A DNA stretch of 64,000 nt from Microcystis panniformis FACHB-1757 (GTDB lineage Bacteria; Cyanobacteriota; Cyanobacteriia; Cyanobacteriales; Microcystaceae). Positions 1 to 8,160 of the stretch are shown here, piece by piece. Location: NCBI RefSeq assembly GCF_001264245.1, contig NZ_CP011339.1:2542001-2606000 (forward strand), given 5' to 3'. The stretch's first letter is position 1. Each line of letters opens with the position of its first letter. Under the pieces are notes generated by a model that was not told the origin of the DNA, searched no databases, and was given only the letters and a program-made list of their open reading frames with translations. Made by a program: the position numbers and the translations under genes.

Positions 1-978
1 CAAACATATAGAAAGATGGTAGAATCAGTAAAAAGTGTTGAAGCCGACTCTAATTCACCATCTAAAAGGGGGCCGAAACCTAAACTATCTATAGAAGAAC
101 AAGTTTTAGTAACGTTAGAATATTGGCGAGAATATAGAACATATTTTCACATTGGTACAAGCTGGGAACTATCAGAATCAACTATATGTCGGATTGTAAA
201 TAAGACGGAAAAAATGCTTTTACAATCGGGAAACTTCCGTTTAAAAGGAAAAAAAGCTTTACTCAATCAAGCAGAGATACCGGTCATAACGGTAATGGAT
301 GTAACGGAAACTCCCATTGAACGCCCCCAAAAGAAACAGAAAGATTTTTTGGGGGGTAAAAGAGGTTATCATACTTTAAAATCCCAATTAGTAGCTGATC
401 AAAATACCGGGGAAATTATCTGTGTCTTTTGTGGGAAAGGTAGAGGTCATGATTTTAGTTTATTTAAAAAAAGTCGAGTTCGTTTTCATCCTTTAACTAC
501 CAGCATAGAAGACAGTGGTTATCAGGGAATAGCTGCATACCATAGTAATAGTTATACACCGAAAAAGAAATCGAGAAATAGAAAATTAACATAGTTAGAA
601 AAAGAGTATAACAAGGCTTTAGCCAAAGAAAGGATTATCATTGAACATATAAATAGGAAACTCAAAATCGGCTCTTCGGTTTGTGTTATGCAATGGACGG
701 GGGTTATAAGGGATGGAACCCTTATAGAGAAAGGCATTTAGCGATTTTTGTCAATTGTTTTTGCTCTAGAGCGAACTAATCAATTAAGTCTCTTGCCAGA
801 TAAGGATTTAGTCGATTTATGCCCCCCTATCGAACCATAACAAGTAACGAAGAGCCTCAAAATCTTTAAAATCTTATCCTGTAAATATCGGAATCGTCGT
901 CGAAGATATAGTTTAAGAGTTAACTTGTTGGCGGCTATTTATAACTGTGAGTTAGGGATAGGTATAGCAGCTTCTTAA
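1..978 (+). pseudogene. IS5-family-like transposase, broken and 5'-truncated by the window edge
   Basis: The frame is already open at base 1, and a helix-turn-helix region (around GTSWELSESTICRIV) is followed by a DDE-type core (VMDVTETPIERP, then GGKRGYHTLKSQ, then DSGYQG). These are typical of small IS5-type transposases that cut and paste DNA. A TAG at 592-594 interrupts the frame; the same frame then continues (LEKEYNKALAKERIIIEH), is split by the 187-bp element at 670-856, and resumes with KILSCKYRNRRRRYSLRVN to the stop at 976-978. Removing the insert restores the frame exactly. The N-terminus, probably about 25 residues, lies outside the window. It is non-functional. The exact IS name and right terminus were not resolved. 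Confidence 0.8.
670..856 (+). mobile_element. 187-bp MITE (ISL3-like ends), copy A
   Basis: The ends are inverted (GGCTCTTCGG and CGAAGAGCC) and the element is flanked by the 8-bp direct repeat TCAAAATC (662-669 and 857-864). It interrupts the IS5-like transposase. A second copy lies at 4758-4944. It has no convincing gene of its own. The ends match the nearby ISL3-family element (56992-58505), which suggests in-trans mobilisation. Confidence 0.9.
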
Positions 979-1281
979 AAGTTGCCTAAAGATTAATCAA
1001 GTCAAGGAGAATTTATTCTCAATTTTTATAATTGAGATAGTTTGTGCCGCTTAAATAAAGAGGTTTTGATAACCAAATTAAAGCAGCTCTAAAGAGTTTT
1101 GAGTTAAAAGTTAAACTTCAAGTTTTCATTCAGGACGAATGTACTGGTTAACTATTTTTTTGGGGAAAATTAGTTAACCCATCATTATAACATATAATTA
1201 ATTTGCAAGAGGTCTAATCAATTTGGTGTGTTACATTTATAATATAGATATTTCAAGTAAAAATCATTTCACCAACAGATC
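979..1281. other. Intergenic, probable right flank of the first IS; one long inverted repeat
   Basis: No gene seen. GGTTAACTA at 1146-1154 and TAGTTAACC at 1171-1179 form an inverted repeat with a 16-base loop. It could be a terminator-like hairpin or an IS end. Nothing else recognised. Confidence 0.4.
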
Positions 1282-1357
1282 ATGCTTAATTCTATTAACG
1301 CATTATTTGACGGAAAGGTCTTTCATCCAGAGCAACCCGTTAGATTGAAGGCTAATA
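1282..1357 (+). pseudogene. DUF104/AF2212-like antitoxin, N-terminal remnant
   Basis: ATG at 1282 opens a frame reading LNSINALFDGKVFHPEQPV, the characteristic N-terminus of short DUF104 (AF2212-like) antitoxins that neutralise PIN-domain toxins. It is cut after about 25 residues by the IS4-type element starting at 1358. The matching PIN toxin remnant appears directly beyond that element at 2777, so this was once an antitoxin-toxin pair. The rest of the antitoxin and the toxin's N-terminus are missing. Confidence 0.65.
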
Positions 1358-1394
1358 CCTGACTGACGGACACATTTTTCAATACAAAGACAAG

Positions 1395-1489
1395 TAAGTA
1401 GTCATGCAAAATTAATTACCTGCCCGATCGAGCTAAAACCCTTACGGGGCAATGATCGTCATGTGTAAATAATTTTGCCTAGGTACTTA
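1395..1489 (+). mobile_element. 95-bp MITE, copy 1
   Basis: TA-flanked element with ends TAAGTAGTCATGCAAAATTA and (inverted) TAAGTACCTAGGCAAAATTA. It reads the same as the copies at 4617, 32352, 33148, 57177 and 58748. It is inserted inside the IS4-like element. Confidence 0.9.
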
Positions 1490-1655
1490 CTGTTATGTGA
1501 AAGCCTCAAACTCCTGAATAAAAGAAAAGGTAATTTTGCCATAATAATCCTGACGAGCTTTGCGAGAAGAGCCAACAGGGAAAAGGGTCAACAGAAAATA
1601 AGTGGTCAAGTCGCAAGAAGGGACGCGCCTTATGAACAACTCCCGCCAGCCAACG

Positions 1656-2676
1656 TCAACCAATTTTCAAATAACTCAAACCACGCCGAAAATGAGCATC
1701 AACCTGACGGCGAGAGCCAGATTGTTGAACCGCCATGCCAGTTAAAGTAGCAAAGAGAATAGAAATGGCAACAATGAGATAGAGACGTTCTAAACAAGCA
1801 GCAGAGCGAACACGAGAATGTTCCCAGTCAAAAACGCCCGATTTACTGCCCTTGAAAGAGATGTTCAATGGGAAAACGAAGACCATACTGCCAGAAGGTG
1901 TCAAGGGTAGGAGGTTCATCGCTCAGAATTGCCCAATTATCCTTAACCCCTGGAACAGAGGCTAAAGCAAGATGAGCAGTGATTCTAGCCTCCTGCCAGA
2001 CTTGAACGTTGCGATCAAAGCAGGCTTGCCGTTTGGGAGGATAGAGTTCTCTGACCTCATAGCCAAAACCCCGACGGCGAACACCGTAAATGAGGGTATC
2101 GCAAGGTAAGCGAAGACACCAATGCCAAGTATTTTTCCTGAGCCATTGAATTAATTGCTGATTGGCAAAGCCTCGGTCGGCTAACAGCATGACATTCTCA
2201 AAGCCCTGAAGATAGCCTTTGGCTCTGTCCAACAAGGGTTCGTATTTCTCAAAAGCTAGGCTGGCACTACCATGTTCTAATCCCATCCACATCAAGGGGA
2301 CGGCTCTCCCCCCGCAGACCACCGCTAGATAGACAAAGCAGTATTGATTCCACAACAGAGTGGTATCTATTGCTAGATACAGTCTTTCCCCCTTCTCCTT
2401 CCAAGTCTCGATGGCTTTCAATATTAAGGGGATGTATATCTTTTCCACCGCTACTCTTCCATTCTGGCAAAAGCGATTCCACCGTCTCTGATAACTATTG
2501 GCTTGTTCGGCTCTGCTTTGTACAAAGGGTTCCCATCTGGCTTGATTGAGACTTTGACTACTGAGTAGGGCTGTCACCATCCAACTGAGGACGGTTAAAT
2601 GTCTTTTATCCACAAATCGGCTTCCTTGTTCTAGATAGGAATAAACTTGGGAGAAGATTCTGTTCTCGGTTTTCAT
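1656..2676 (-). pseudogene. IS4-family transposase, frameshifted
   Basis: The main frame runs from 2676 to 1843 and contains the DDE Asp motifs YLAIDTTLLWNQY and MLLADRGFANQQLI. It ends shortly after FPIEHLF. The C-terminus with the catalytic-Glu region (FKGSKSGVFDWEHSRVR) lies in the next frame down to 1656. One extra base near 1853-1858 explains the shift; programmed frameshifting is possible but no slippery motif was recognised. The protein would catalyse excision and insertion of the element at 1358-2776. As it stands it is probably inactive. Confidence 0.8.
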
Positions 2677-2776
2677 CTTGTAGGGATTCTTGCTTTTTCC
2701 CTATCTACCCAGATATTTTTCTTTTTGGCAACCCTTGTCTTGTCAGGTTTTGACCCACTTGTGTCCGTCAGTCAGG

Positions 2777-3186
2777 ATTGGCAATGCTTTATCTAAACAA
2801 AAATATCGCTCTAAGTCAATTAAATTATTGTCCTCATTAGAAAAGGACAAAACGGTGACAGTTATTCCCTTATCGGAAATTCTCTATCAAAAAGCTTTTC
2901 AAATATATTGTCAAAGAAACGATAAAAATTGGGGAATTGTTGACTGTATTTCTTTTATTGTAATGGAAGAGCGTAGAATAACGGCTCTTCTCGACTTTGT
3001 GTGATAATTTTTGCTTATGGAATCGTGAAATGCTTATCGGGTAACACTTTTAGGACTATTTTGTCGAAGAAACTATCAGTATAGACCTCGTTTCCACACA
3101 GAAACCAGAAGAGCCGAATAACGGAAGCATTAACAACGGATATTCATTTTCAGCAAGCTGGTTTTCGAGCTTTGTTGAGAGATTAA
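2777..3186 (+). pseudogene. PIN-domain (VapC-like) toxin, truncated and split by a MITE
   Basis: The frame starting at the IS4 right end reads IGNALSKQKYRSKSIKLL, then NWGIVDCISFIVMEERRIT, typical of PIN-domain ribonuclease toxins (the conserved D of WG-x-x-DC is present). A 132-bp element (2984-3115) interrupts it; across it the frame resumes as EALTTDIHFQQAGFRALLRD and stops at 3184-3186. About 50 N-terminal residues, including the first active-site Asp, were lost at the IS4 junction. Non-functional; its antitoxin remnant is at 1282. Confidence 0.75.
2984..3115 (+). mobile_element. 132-bp MITE with ISL3-like ends, copy 1
   Basis: Ends GCTCTTCT and AGAAGAGCC, with the 8-bp target duplication GAATAACG at 2976-2983 and 3116-3123. 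Related copies lie at 29238-29396 and 32192-32324 in the opposite orientation. Removing it restores the PIN toxin frame. Confidence 0.85.
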
Positions 3187-3400
3187 TCTCAGGGCAGGCG
3201 ATCACCATTCCCACATCACCCAAAAGTGATCGCCATTCCCAAAAAATTGCTCCTCCCAAAAGCGATCGCACTTTCAAGCCAAAATGATCGCGGTTTTCAA
3301 GTTTAATCAACAAGATGACGGCGATCGCATTATTTTTTTAGATATTTTGAGAAGAGGCCGTTCTCTCAGCAAAAAAATAGATTAAAATGAGTGTGTCAGC
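3187..3400. repeat. HIP1-rich interspersed repeat
   Basis: No gene. It contains several full or near GCGATCGC octamers and the module AAGTTTAATCAACAAGAT followed by a HIP1 site. Similar stretches occur at 4230-4440, 8755-8830, 25085-25215, 26345-26530 and 27064-27230. Confidence 0.6.
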
Positions 3401-3419
3401 CTGATTAACAAAATGAGTT

Positions 3420-3719
3420 ATGCCAACACCGACTATCATCGAAACGGATTTGCGCGAAGTTCTAGCAGAAATGAATCAGAAGCTAGATACAATTTCTAAA
3501 GATGTGAATCAAGTACAGATTCGATTGGCTACTGTAGAAACCAAAGTTGATAATGTAGAGAAACGATTGGATTCAATGGATAAGCGATTCGATAAAATGG
3601 AATTACAGATAGAAAAGGTAGAAAGCAATCAGGGCAATCAGGTTTGGGCTTTGATTGGGATTTTGTTTACGGCGGTAGTGGCAACGTCTATCCGTTTTGT
3701 TTTAACAGCTTTACCCTAG
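3420..3719 (+). CDS. Small coiled-coil protein with a C-terminal membrane anchor
   Basis: 99 residues. Residues 10-70 are a run of heptad-like segments (LDTISKDVNQVQIRLATVE, then VEKRLDSMDKRFDKMEL) that should form a parallel coiled coil. Residues about 75-96 (VWALIGILFTAVVATSIRF) form one transmembrane helix, so the coiled coil would sit at the membrane. Such proteins are common in cyanobacteria and have no assigned function. The ATG is the only reasonable start. It stands alone between HIP1-rich repeats and a HicAB module. Confidence 0.7.
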   Translation: MPTPTIIETDLREVLAEMNQKLDTISKDVNQVQIRLATVETKVDNVEKRLDSMDKRFDKMELQIEKVESNQGNQVWALIGILFTAVVATSIRFVLTALP

Positions 3720-3781
3720 ATTTCAAAAGAAAACCTGATCGCGTTTTTAAGATTTAATCAACACGAAAACAGCGATCACCG

Positions 3782-3991
3782 TTATCTCAAGTCATCTTCG
3801 GTCAGATCAGCATCTTTCAAAATACTCTTAAGAGTACCAATTGGTAAATCTTTATTGCCATGAACAGGAACGGATAAAATAACTTTCATTCCCTGTTTTG
3901 TATAAATATGATGACTACTACTAATGCGTTTTAACTGCTAACCATAACGTTCAATAATTTTACAAAGGGCTTTGCCAGAAATAGATTTCAT
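3782..3991 (-). pseudogene. hicA: HicA-type toxin, nonsense-mutated
   Basis: Reading leftward from the ATG at 3989-3991 gives SISGKALCKIIERYG, a stop, then QLKRISSSHHIYTKQG and ILSVPVHGNKDLPIGTL, ending at 3782. This is a HicA mRNA interferase fold with its conserved His (SSHHI). A TAG replaces the expected Trp after RYG, so only 17 residues would be made. It overlaps the end of hicB by ATGA (3988-3991), the usual translational coupling. Loss of a toxin beside an intact antitoxin is the direction of decay that a cell tolerates. Confidence 0.75.
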
Positions 3992-4188
3992 AATGATAAT
4001 TCGACTAGCTCTTTTTCTGCTTCAATTTCTGTTTCATGACTTGCAACTTCAAGCCATCCTTGAACTGCATCTTGCAACATTTCTAATAATTGTTCGTAGC
4101 TTTCTCCCCAGGTATGACAGCCTGGCAATGCAGGTACGGAACCGCACCAAATACCATCTTCTTGCCAGATTAGAGCTTTAATTTTCAT
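3988..4188 (-). CDS. hicB: HicB-type antitoxin
   Basis: 66 residues with the HicB partial RNase-H-like fold: KALIWQEDGIWCGSVPALPG, then CHTWGESYEQLLEMLQDAVQGWLEV. HicB proteins bind and neutralise HicA and often repress their own operon. The C-terminal acidic tail has no clear DNA-binding domain, as in the short HicB class. It lies immediately upstream of, and overlaps by 4 bases, the nonsense-mutated hicA, so it now has no functional local toxin. Confidence 0.75.
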   Translation of the reverse strand: MKIKALIWQEDGIWCGSVPALPGCHTWGESYEQLLEMLQDAVQGWLEVASHETEIEAEKELVELSL

Positions 4189-4440
4189 GTTATTTTCAAA
4201 ATATTTGCCTAATTTTACTATGATAATAGAAAAATACGATATGTGATCGCCATTCCCACATCACCCAAAAACGATCGCCTCTCCTCATTCTCAAAAAGCG
4301 ATCGCCTTTCCTCATTCTCAAAAAGCGATCGCCCTTTGCGTTCCTATCCCAAGCAATGGCAATTTTAAAATTTAATCAACAAGATAACAACGATCGCACT
4401 TTCAAAAGCCAAAGGAATTGCGGTCTTAAAGTTTGGTAGT
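4189..4440. repeat. HIP1-rich repeat region
   Basis: No gene. Two adjacent copies of a unit resembling CCTCATTCTCAAAAAGCGATCGCC, plus the AATTTAATCAACAAGATAAC module also seen at 3187-3400. Confidence 0.6.
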
Positions 4441-4616
4441 TTGGTAGGTTGGGTTGAGGCACGAAACCCAACGCCAGTTGCGTAAACACCAATCCAATAA
4501 ATGTTATTCTAACTTGATGCAATACCGTAGAGCAAAAACACCTGGAGCCACTTATTTTTTTACAGTTGTGACATACAATCGTCACAGAATTTTGTGTGAA
4601 CCTGAAAATGTGGATT

Positions 4617-4711
4617 TAAGTAGTCATGCAAAATTAATTACCTGCCCGATCGAGCTAAAACCCTTACGGGGCAATGATCGTCATGTGTAAATAATTTTGC
4701 CTAGGTACTTA
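4617..4711 (+). mobile_element. 95-bp MITE, copy 2
   Basis: Inserted at a TA in the RAYT gene, with TA on both sides. The unoccupied site is visible in the paralogue at about 56546. Confidence 0.95.
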
Positions 4712-4757
4712 CTACGAAATGCTTTTAAATATGTTATGCGACAACATCATTTTAAGA

Positions 4758-4944
4758 GGCTCTTCGGTTTGTGTTATGCAATGGACGGGGGTTATAAGGG
4801 ATGGAACCCTTATAGAGAAAGGCATTTAGCGATTTTTGTCAATTGTTTTTGCTCTAGAGCGAACTAATCAATTAAGTCTCTTGCCAGATAAGGATTTAGT
4901 CGATTTATGCCCCCCTATCGAACCATACCAAGTAACGAAGAACC
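4758..4944 (+). mobile_element. 187-bp MITE, copy B
   Basis: Flanked by the 8-bp duplication TTTTAAGA (4750-4757 and 4945-4952). The paralogue near 56590 reads CATCATTTTAAGATTGATGC without the insert, which proves the boundaries. The length is the same as copy A. Confidence 0.95.
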
Positions 4945-5347
4945 TTTTAAGATTGATGCTATTGTCATTTTACCAGATCACATTCATGCTCTTTGGACGT
5001 TGCCTGAAACGGATGCAGATTTTTCAACTCGTTGGCGATTAATTAAAAGTTATTTTAGCCGTCAATGTCATTCTCAATATCAGGTTAAAATTTCAACATC
5101 TCGACAACATAAAGGAGAAAAGGCTATTTGGCAACGTCGCTTTTGGGAGCATCAAGTTCGAGATGATCGAGATTTTGTTAATCATCTCGAATACATCCAT
5201 TATAATCCCGTGCATCATGGATTAGTAAACGCTCCGAAAGATTGGCAACACTCCAGTTTTCATCGTTATGTTGAAGAAGGAATTTATGATCAGATGTGGG
5301 GGGCTTCAGAAAGGCTGATCTTTGATAGTGATATTGGTATGGAATAA

Positions 5348-5575
5348 AATGTAGGTTGGGTTTCGTCGTATCAACCGACAAGATCAACTAAAATTTTTCA
5401 AAAATTCGGTGGGTTGGGTTAAGGAACGCAACCCAACAAATTAAAAGATAATGGTGTTAATTCGTTTTGGAAAGGGGATATTTTCTGTGTAGAAATGTTG
5501 GGTTTCCTTTCGTCAACCCAACCTACAAGATCGGCGATCGCACTACAATATCAGCGATCGCACTTACATGATTGA
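5348..5575. repeat. REP-like hairpins downstream of the RAYT gene
   Basis: Contains GTAGGTTGGGTTTCGTCG, GGTTGGGTTAAGGAACGCAA and CGTCAACCCAACCTACAAGA, which are inverted or direct versions of the same core (GTTGGGTT/AACCCAAC), then two GCGATCGC sites. Such repeats flanking a RAYT are its expected substrates. Confidence 0.65.
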
Positions 5576-5609
5576 TGATTTTGGCGATAAGGCGATAAGT
5601 TCATGAAAA

Positions 5610-6581
5610 TTAGAACAAGCGAGTTATCCAGAAAAATAGTCCTCGTAATCCTAAACCCGTGAAGCTAATTACACTCAAAACAAATAGGCTCTTTTCCAAA
5701 GGCGTTGATCCCGGTATTCCATCGATTATCATGTCTATTGTGCCTATTTCAGTACACCTATTGATAAGTCCTATCATTGACTCCCGACCGTTGACAGACC
5801 CATACTTATCTTTCCAGTCTATAGCTTCTATAATTTTCTCTCGATCAGTTCTGGGTAATTTTCCCCAGCCTGATTCACAGTAAGCATCTGGATGTGTTCC
5901 ATAAGCAAATTTACGGAAGGAATCGGGATTAAGCTCTAATTCTCCAAAAGCATCAGGATTAGCGACTAATTTATCTTCTATTTTCTGTTGTAAAGCTTTA
6001 CCTACTTCTTTGATAAATTGCTGTCCTTTTGCAGTAAGAGTAGGAGATGTATCCTTCACAAATATATTCAGATATTTATCTCCAAATCCTAAGTAATAAT
6101 CTGGTGCTTCTTTGCCAGGATTTCTTTTAATGAAATCGTCGTAACGGAACTGGTAGTAATCTAGATTTCCTAAAGATTCGGGTGGATAAGGAGTAGGAAG
6201 ACTAGAACCATAATCAGCGCAACTTGTTGAACTTGTTTCTTCAAAAATATCAATACAGTCAGGCATGACCCATCCTTGTAGTTTAGTATCTTGATCAAAT
6301 ACCAAATACCAAAGATGCTCTGCTTCATCTGTAACCCAGGCAAACTTTCCTGTAGGTGGAATCCGAACAACGTCAATATTAGTACCTGATTTCAAACAAT
6401 GAATAATCTTGGCATTTATTGATGGTTGCGTTCGGAAATTAACACAACTACTACCTCTTACTTTATGAGAAGAAGTTTCACCCTCAATTTTTTGTGCTAC
6501 AACTGGTACAATTACATTTATATTAAGATAAGCCGTTAACAAGCCTAACAGAATATTGAGATTAAAAATAGATACTTTAAT
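5610..6581 (-). CDS. Exported or membrane-anchored protein with an SH3-type domain
   Basis: About 323 residues from the preferred ATG at 6581, which has GGAGAG eight bases upstream; an in-frame start at 6605 would add eight residues. A hydrophobic N-terminal segment (IFNLNILLGLLTAYLNINVIV) suggests export. A bacterial SH3-like region follows (VRGSSCVNFRTQPSINAKII, then DVVRIPP and LQGWVMPDC). The remainder is not recognised. The last about 25 residues (LFVLSVISFTGLGLRGLFFW) are strongly hydrophobic and could anchor it. SH3b domains often bind cell-wall peptides, so an envelope role is possible but unproven. It has no operon partner. Confidence 0.65.
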   Translation of the reverse strand: MKVSIFNLNILLGLLTAYLNINVIVPVVAQKIEGETSSHKVRGSSCVNFRTQPSINAKIIHCLKSGTNIDVVRIPPTGKFAWVTDEAEHLWYLVFDQDTKLQGWVMPDCIDIFEETSSTSCADYGSSLPTPYPPESLGNLDYYQFRYDDFIKRNPGKEAPDYYLGFGDKYLNIFVKDTSPTLTAKGQQFIKEVGKALQQKIEDKLVANPDAFGELELNPDSFRKFAYGTHPDAYCESGWGKLPRTDREKIIEAIDWKDKYGSVNGRESMIGLINRCTEIGTIDMIIDGIPGSTPLEKSLFVLSVISFTGLGLRGLFFWITRLF

Positions 6582-6626
6582 CATTAATATAACTCTCCGA
6601 TTCAAAAATTTAAATTTTCAGGGTTT

Positions 6627-6735
6627 TCATAAATTGACAGGATTATCAGCGCGTAAATTTTCAAGATATAATTTGACCGCTTCTGTGATGTTTGCGATTG
6701 CGTCCTCAAAAGAATACCCTTGATTGCGATCGCCG
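6627..6735 (-). pseudogene. HicB-like antitoxin, C-terminal fragment
   Basis: Leftward frame GYSFEDAIANITEAVKLYLE followed by NLRADNPVNL and a stop. The pattern of HicB antitoxin C-termini (G-x-S-x-E-D-A, then EA-x-x-LYLE) is clear, but the N-terminal half is replaced by a HIP1-bearing repeat. A weak HicA-like stretch (VIAVTRQLGYYFS) lies further upstream around 6780-6830. Confidence 0.5.
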
Positions 6736-7050
6736 ATCTTTTGGGTTGGCTTAAGGAACGCAAAGCAGCTACGAGAAATAATAACCTAATTGTCGAGTTA
6801 CTGCAATCACTTTTTCTGAATGAAGTTTGATCGCCGAACTTTATCACCTCAACCCAAGCAACAGATCGGCGATCCAGCCATATTCTGGATAGGACTACTT
6901 CAATAACTCGATTTCCCCTGGTCGCCAAGTCTTATCAAAGCAAGGCTCAAGCGGGCCATAAAGCCGAAGAATCGTATTCCAACCCGTGCCCGGATTTGTC
7001 TGCACCCAATTATTTTCCTTACCCGCAAGCGGTTTCGGCCCGAAATAAAT

Positions 7051-7807
7051 GGCGTTGCATAATAGAGATATGAATGGAGGAAATCAAAATGCAATGCCCT
7101 GAATGTAAATCTACCCATATCCGTAAAAATGGCATCAATAAACAAGGTAAACAAAATCATATTTGTGTAACCTGTGGCCGTCAATTTATTGATAACTATG
7201 AAAAACAGAAAGGCTATGACGAAAAAACGAAGCGAGAATGCCTAACTGCCTATGTTAATGGGATGGGATTTAGAGGAATAGAAAGGCTAAAGGGAGTTCA
7301 TCATACGACCGTAATTAATTGGGTAAAATCTGTGGGAGAATTATTGCCAGTCGCCTATGACCCAGAAACAATTCCTGAAGTAGGGGAACTGGATGAATTG
7401 GAAACCTTTGTTGGCTCAAAAAAAACAAAATCTGGGTGTGGACAGCCGTTGACCACTTTAAAAAAGGAATTTTAGGTTGGGTAATCGGAGATCATAGTAG
7501 CGAAACGTTTCGCCCATTATGGGAATTAGTTAAGTCTTGGGGATGCTATTTTTATGTGAGTGATGGATGGTCAGTTTATCCATGTTTTATAGCAGAGGGC
7601 GACCATATAATTAGTAAGACTTATATGACCAGAGTAGAGGGTGAGAACACACGTTTAAGACATTATCTAGCCCGATTGCATCGCAAAACACTCTGCTATT
7701 CTAAGTCTACAGAAATGTTAGGATACTCTATTCGTTTATTAATTCATTATCTGAAGTTTCAAGAAGTGCCTATTCCTTACTGATTCATAGCTTAATTCAG
7801 CAACGCC
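7051..7807 (+). mobile_element. IS1-family insertion sequence (757 bp)
   Basis: Ends GGCGTTGC (7051-7058) and GCAACGCC (7800-7807), flanked by the 8-bp duplication AAATAAAT (7043-7050 and 7808-7815). The length and duplication size are typical of IS1. It carries the two overlapping IS1 frames. Confidence 0.95.
7089..7783 (+). CDS. IS1 transposase (InsA/InsB' by programmed frameshift)
   Basis: The upstream frame from the ATG at 7089 (GGAGG eight bases before it) encodes an InsA-like protein with a zinc-binding pair CPECKSTHIRKNG and CVTCGRQF, then a helix-turn-helix. Just before its end lies an A-rich slippery run (AAAAAAAAC, about 7418-7427). A -1 shift there joins it to the downstream frame (WVWTAVDHFKKGILGWVIGD to the stop at 7783), which carries the DDE domain (VWTAVDHF, VSDGWSVY, RLRHYLARLHRKTLCYSKS). 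This is the classic IS1 arrangement and no inactivating mutation is seen, so it may be active. Confidence 0.85.
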
Positions 7808-7933
7808 AAATAAATATCCACAGAACCATCGGCATTAACCAAAAGTCCCTTAGTCTGACTACCGACACTGGGAAACTGTTGATCTGTCTGAATCATTGAT
7901 CGCATCTGGTTACTGTAAAGAATCACTGACCAG

Positions 7934-8160
7934 AATAGTAGCACGCTAGGATGTGTTAGCGTAACGCAGAATAATTACAAATTCGTCATGATTAAAAGCA
8001 AAAAAGCGCGTTAAGTAACTATTTTTTAAGTCAAGACGGCAATTAGCGATCGCCGCTCCTGATCAAAAAGCGATCACACCATGAGAAGAAAACCTGATCG
8101 CACTAAAGGCCAAAATAATCGCAAATCAGATAATTATTGTTAAAAAAACAATTTGGTACG
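7934..8160. repeat. HIP1-type repeats, no gene
   Basis: Contains GCGATCGC-like sites and a fragment of the GTTAGCGTAACGCA motif. Nothing coding is recognised. Confidence 0.5.

Larger units (their letters stand above)
1358..2776 (-). mobile_element. IS4-family-like insertion sequence (1419 bp including a nested MITE)
   Basis: Perfect 16-bp terminal inverted repeats CCTGACTGACGGACAC (1358-1373) and GTGTCCGTCAGTCAGG (2761-2776) delimit it. It carries a leftward transposase reading frame and a 95-bp MITE (1395-1489). No flanking target duplication is visible and the flanking toxin-antitoxin pair has lost sequence, which suggests an adjacent deletion after insertion. Confidence 0.9.
4517..5347 (+). 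pseudogene. REP-associated tyrosine transposase (RAYT), interrupted by two MITEs
   Basis: Removing the inserts at 4617-4711 and 4758-4944 gives one frame: MQYRRAKTPGATYFFTVVTY, CEPENVDLLRNAFKYVMRQH, then FKIDAIVILPDHIHALWTLP and HLEYIHYNPVHHGLV. The HxH of DHIHALW is the metal-binding HUH motif and the Tyr in YIHYNP is the expected nucleophile of an IS200-like single-strand transposase. RAYTs act on REP hairpins; inverted repeats with GTAGGTTGGGTT lie just upstream (4440-4475) and downstream (5350-5535). A truncated second copy of the 5' part is at 56371-56611. Inactive as it stands. Confidence 0.85.
6895..7933 (-). pseudogene. DUF1214-domain protein, C-terminal part, split by IS1
   Basis: The leftward frame reads VILYSNQMRSMIQTDQQFPS, SVGSQTKGLLVNADGSVDIY (7808-7933), is interrupted by the IS1 element, and resumes AIYFGPKPLAGKENNWVQTN, NTILRLYGPLEPCFDKTWRP, EIELLK and a stop at 6895. 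This is the conserved C-terminus of DUF1254/DUF1214 proteins, which are often secreted and of uncertain function. The N-terminal part is absent upstream of about 7933, so it was already truncated or was cut later. Confidence 0.75.

Noticed and set aside
2690..2776. Extension of the PIN toxin frame into the IS4 end
   Set aside because: These bases are IS4 terminal sequence; the toxin part begins at 2777.
4836..5042. A 68-codon frame in the 187-bp MITE running into the RAYT gene
   Set aside because: It is the MITE sequence plus a shadow frame; the same MITE in another place gives a different continuation, and the RAYT frame explains the second half.
6602..6928. A 108-codon leftward frame
   Set aside because: It overlaps the HicB-like fragment and a HIP1 repeat in another frame and has no family resemblance.
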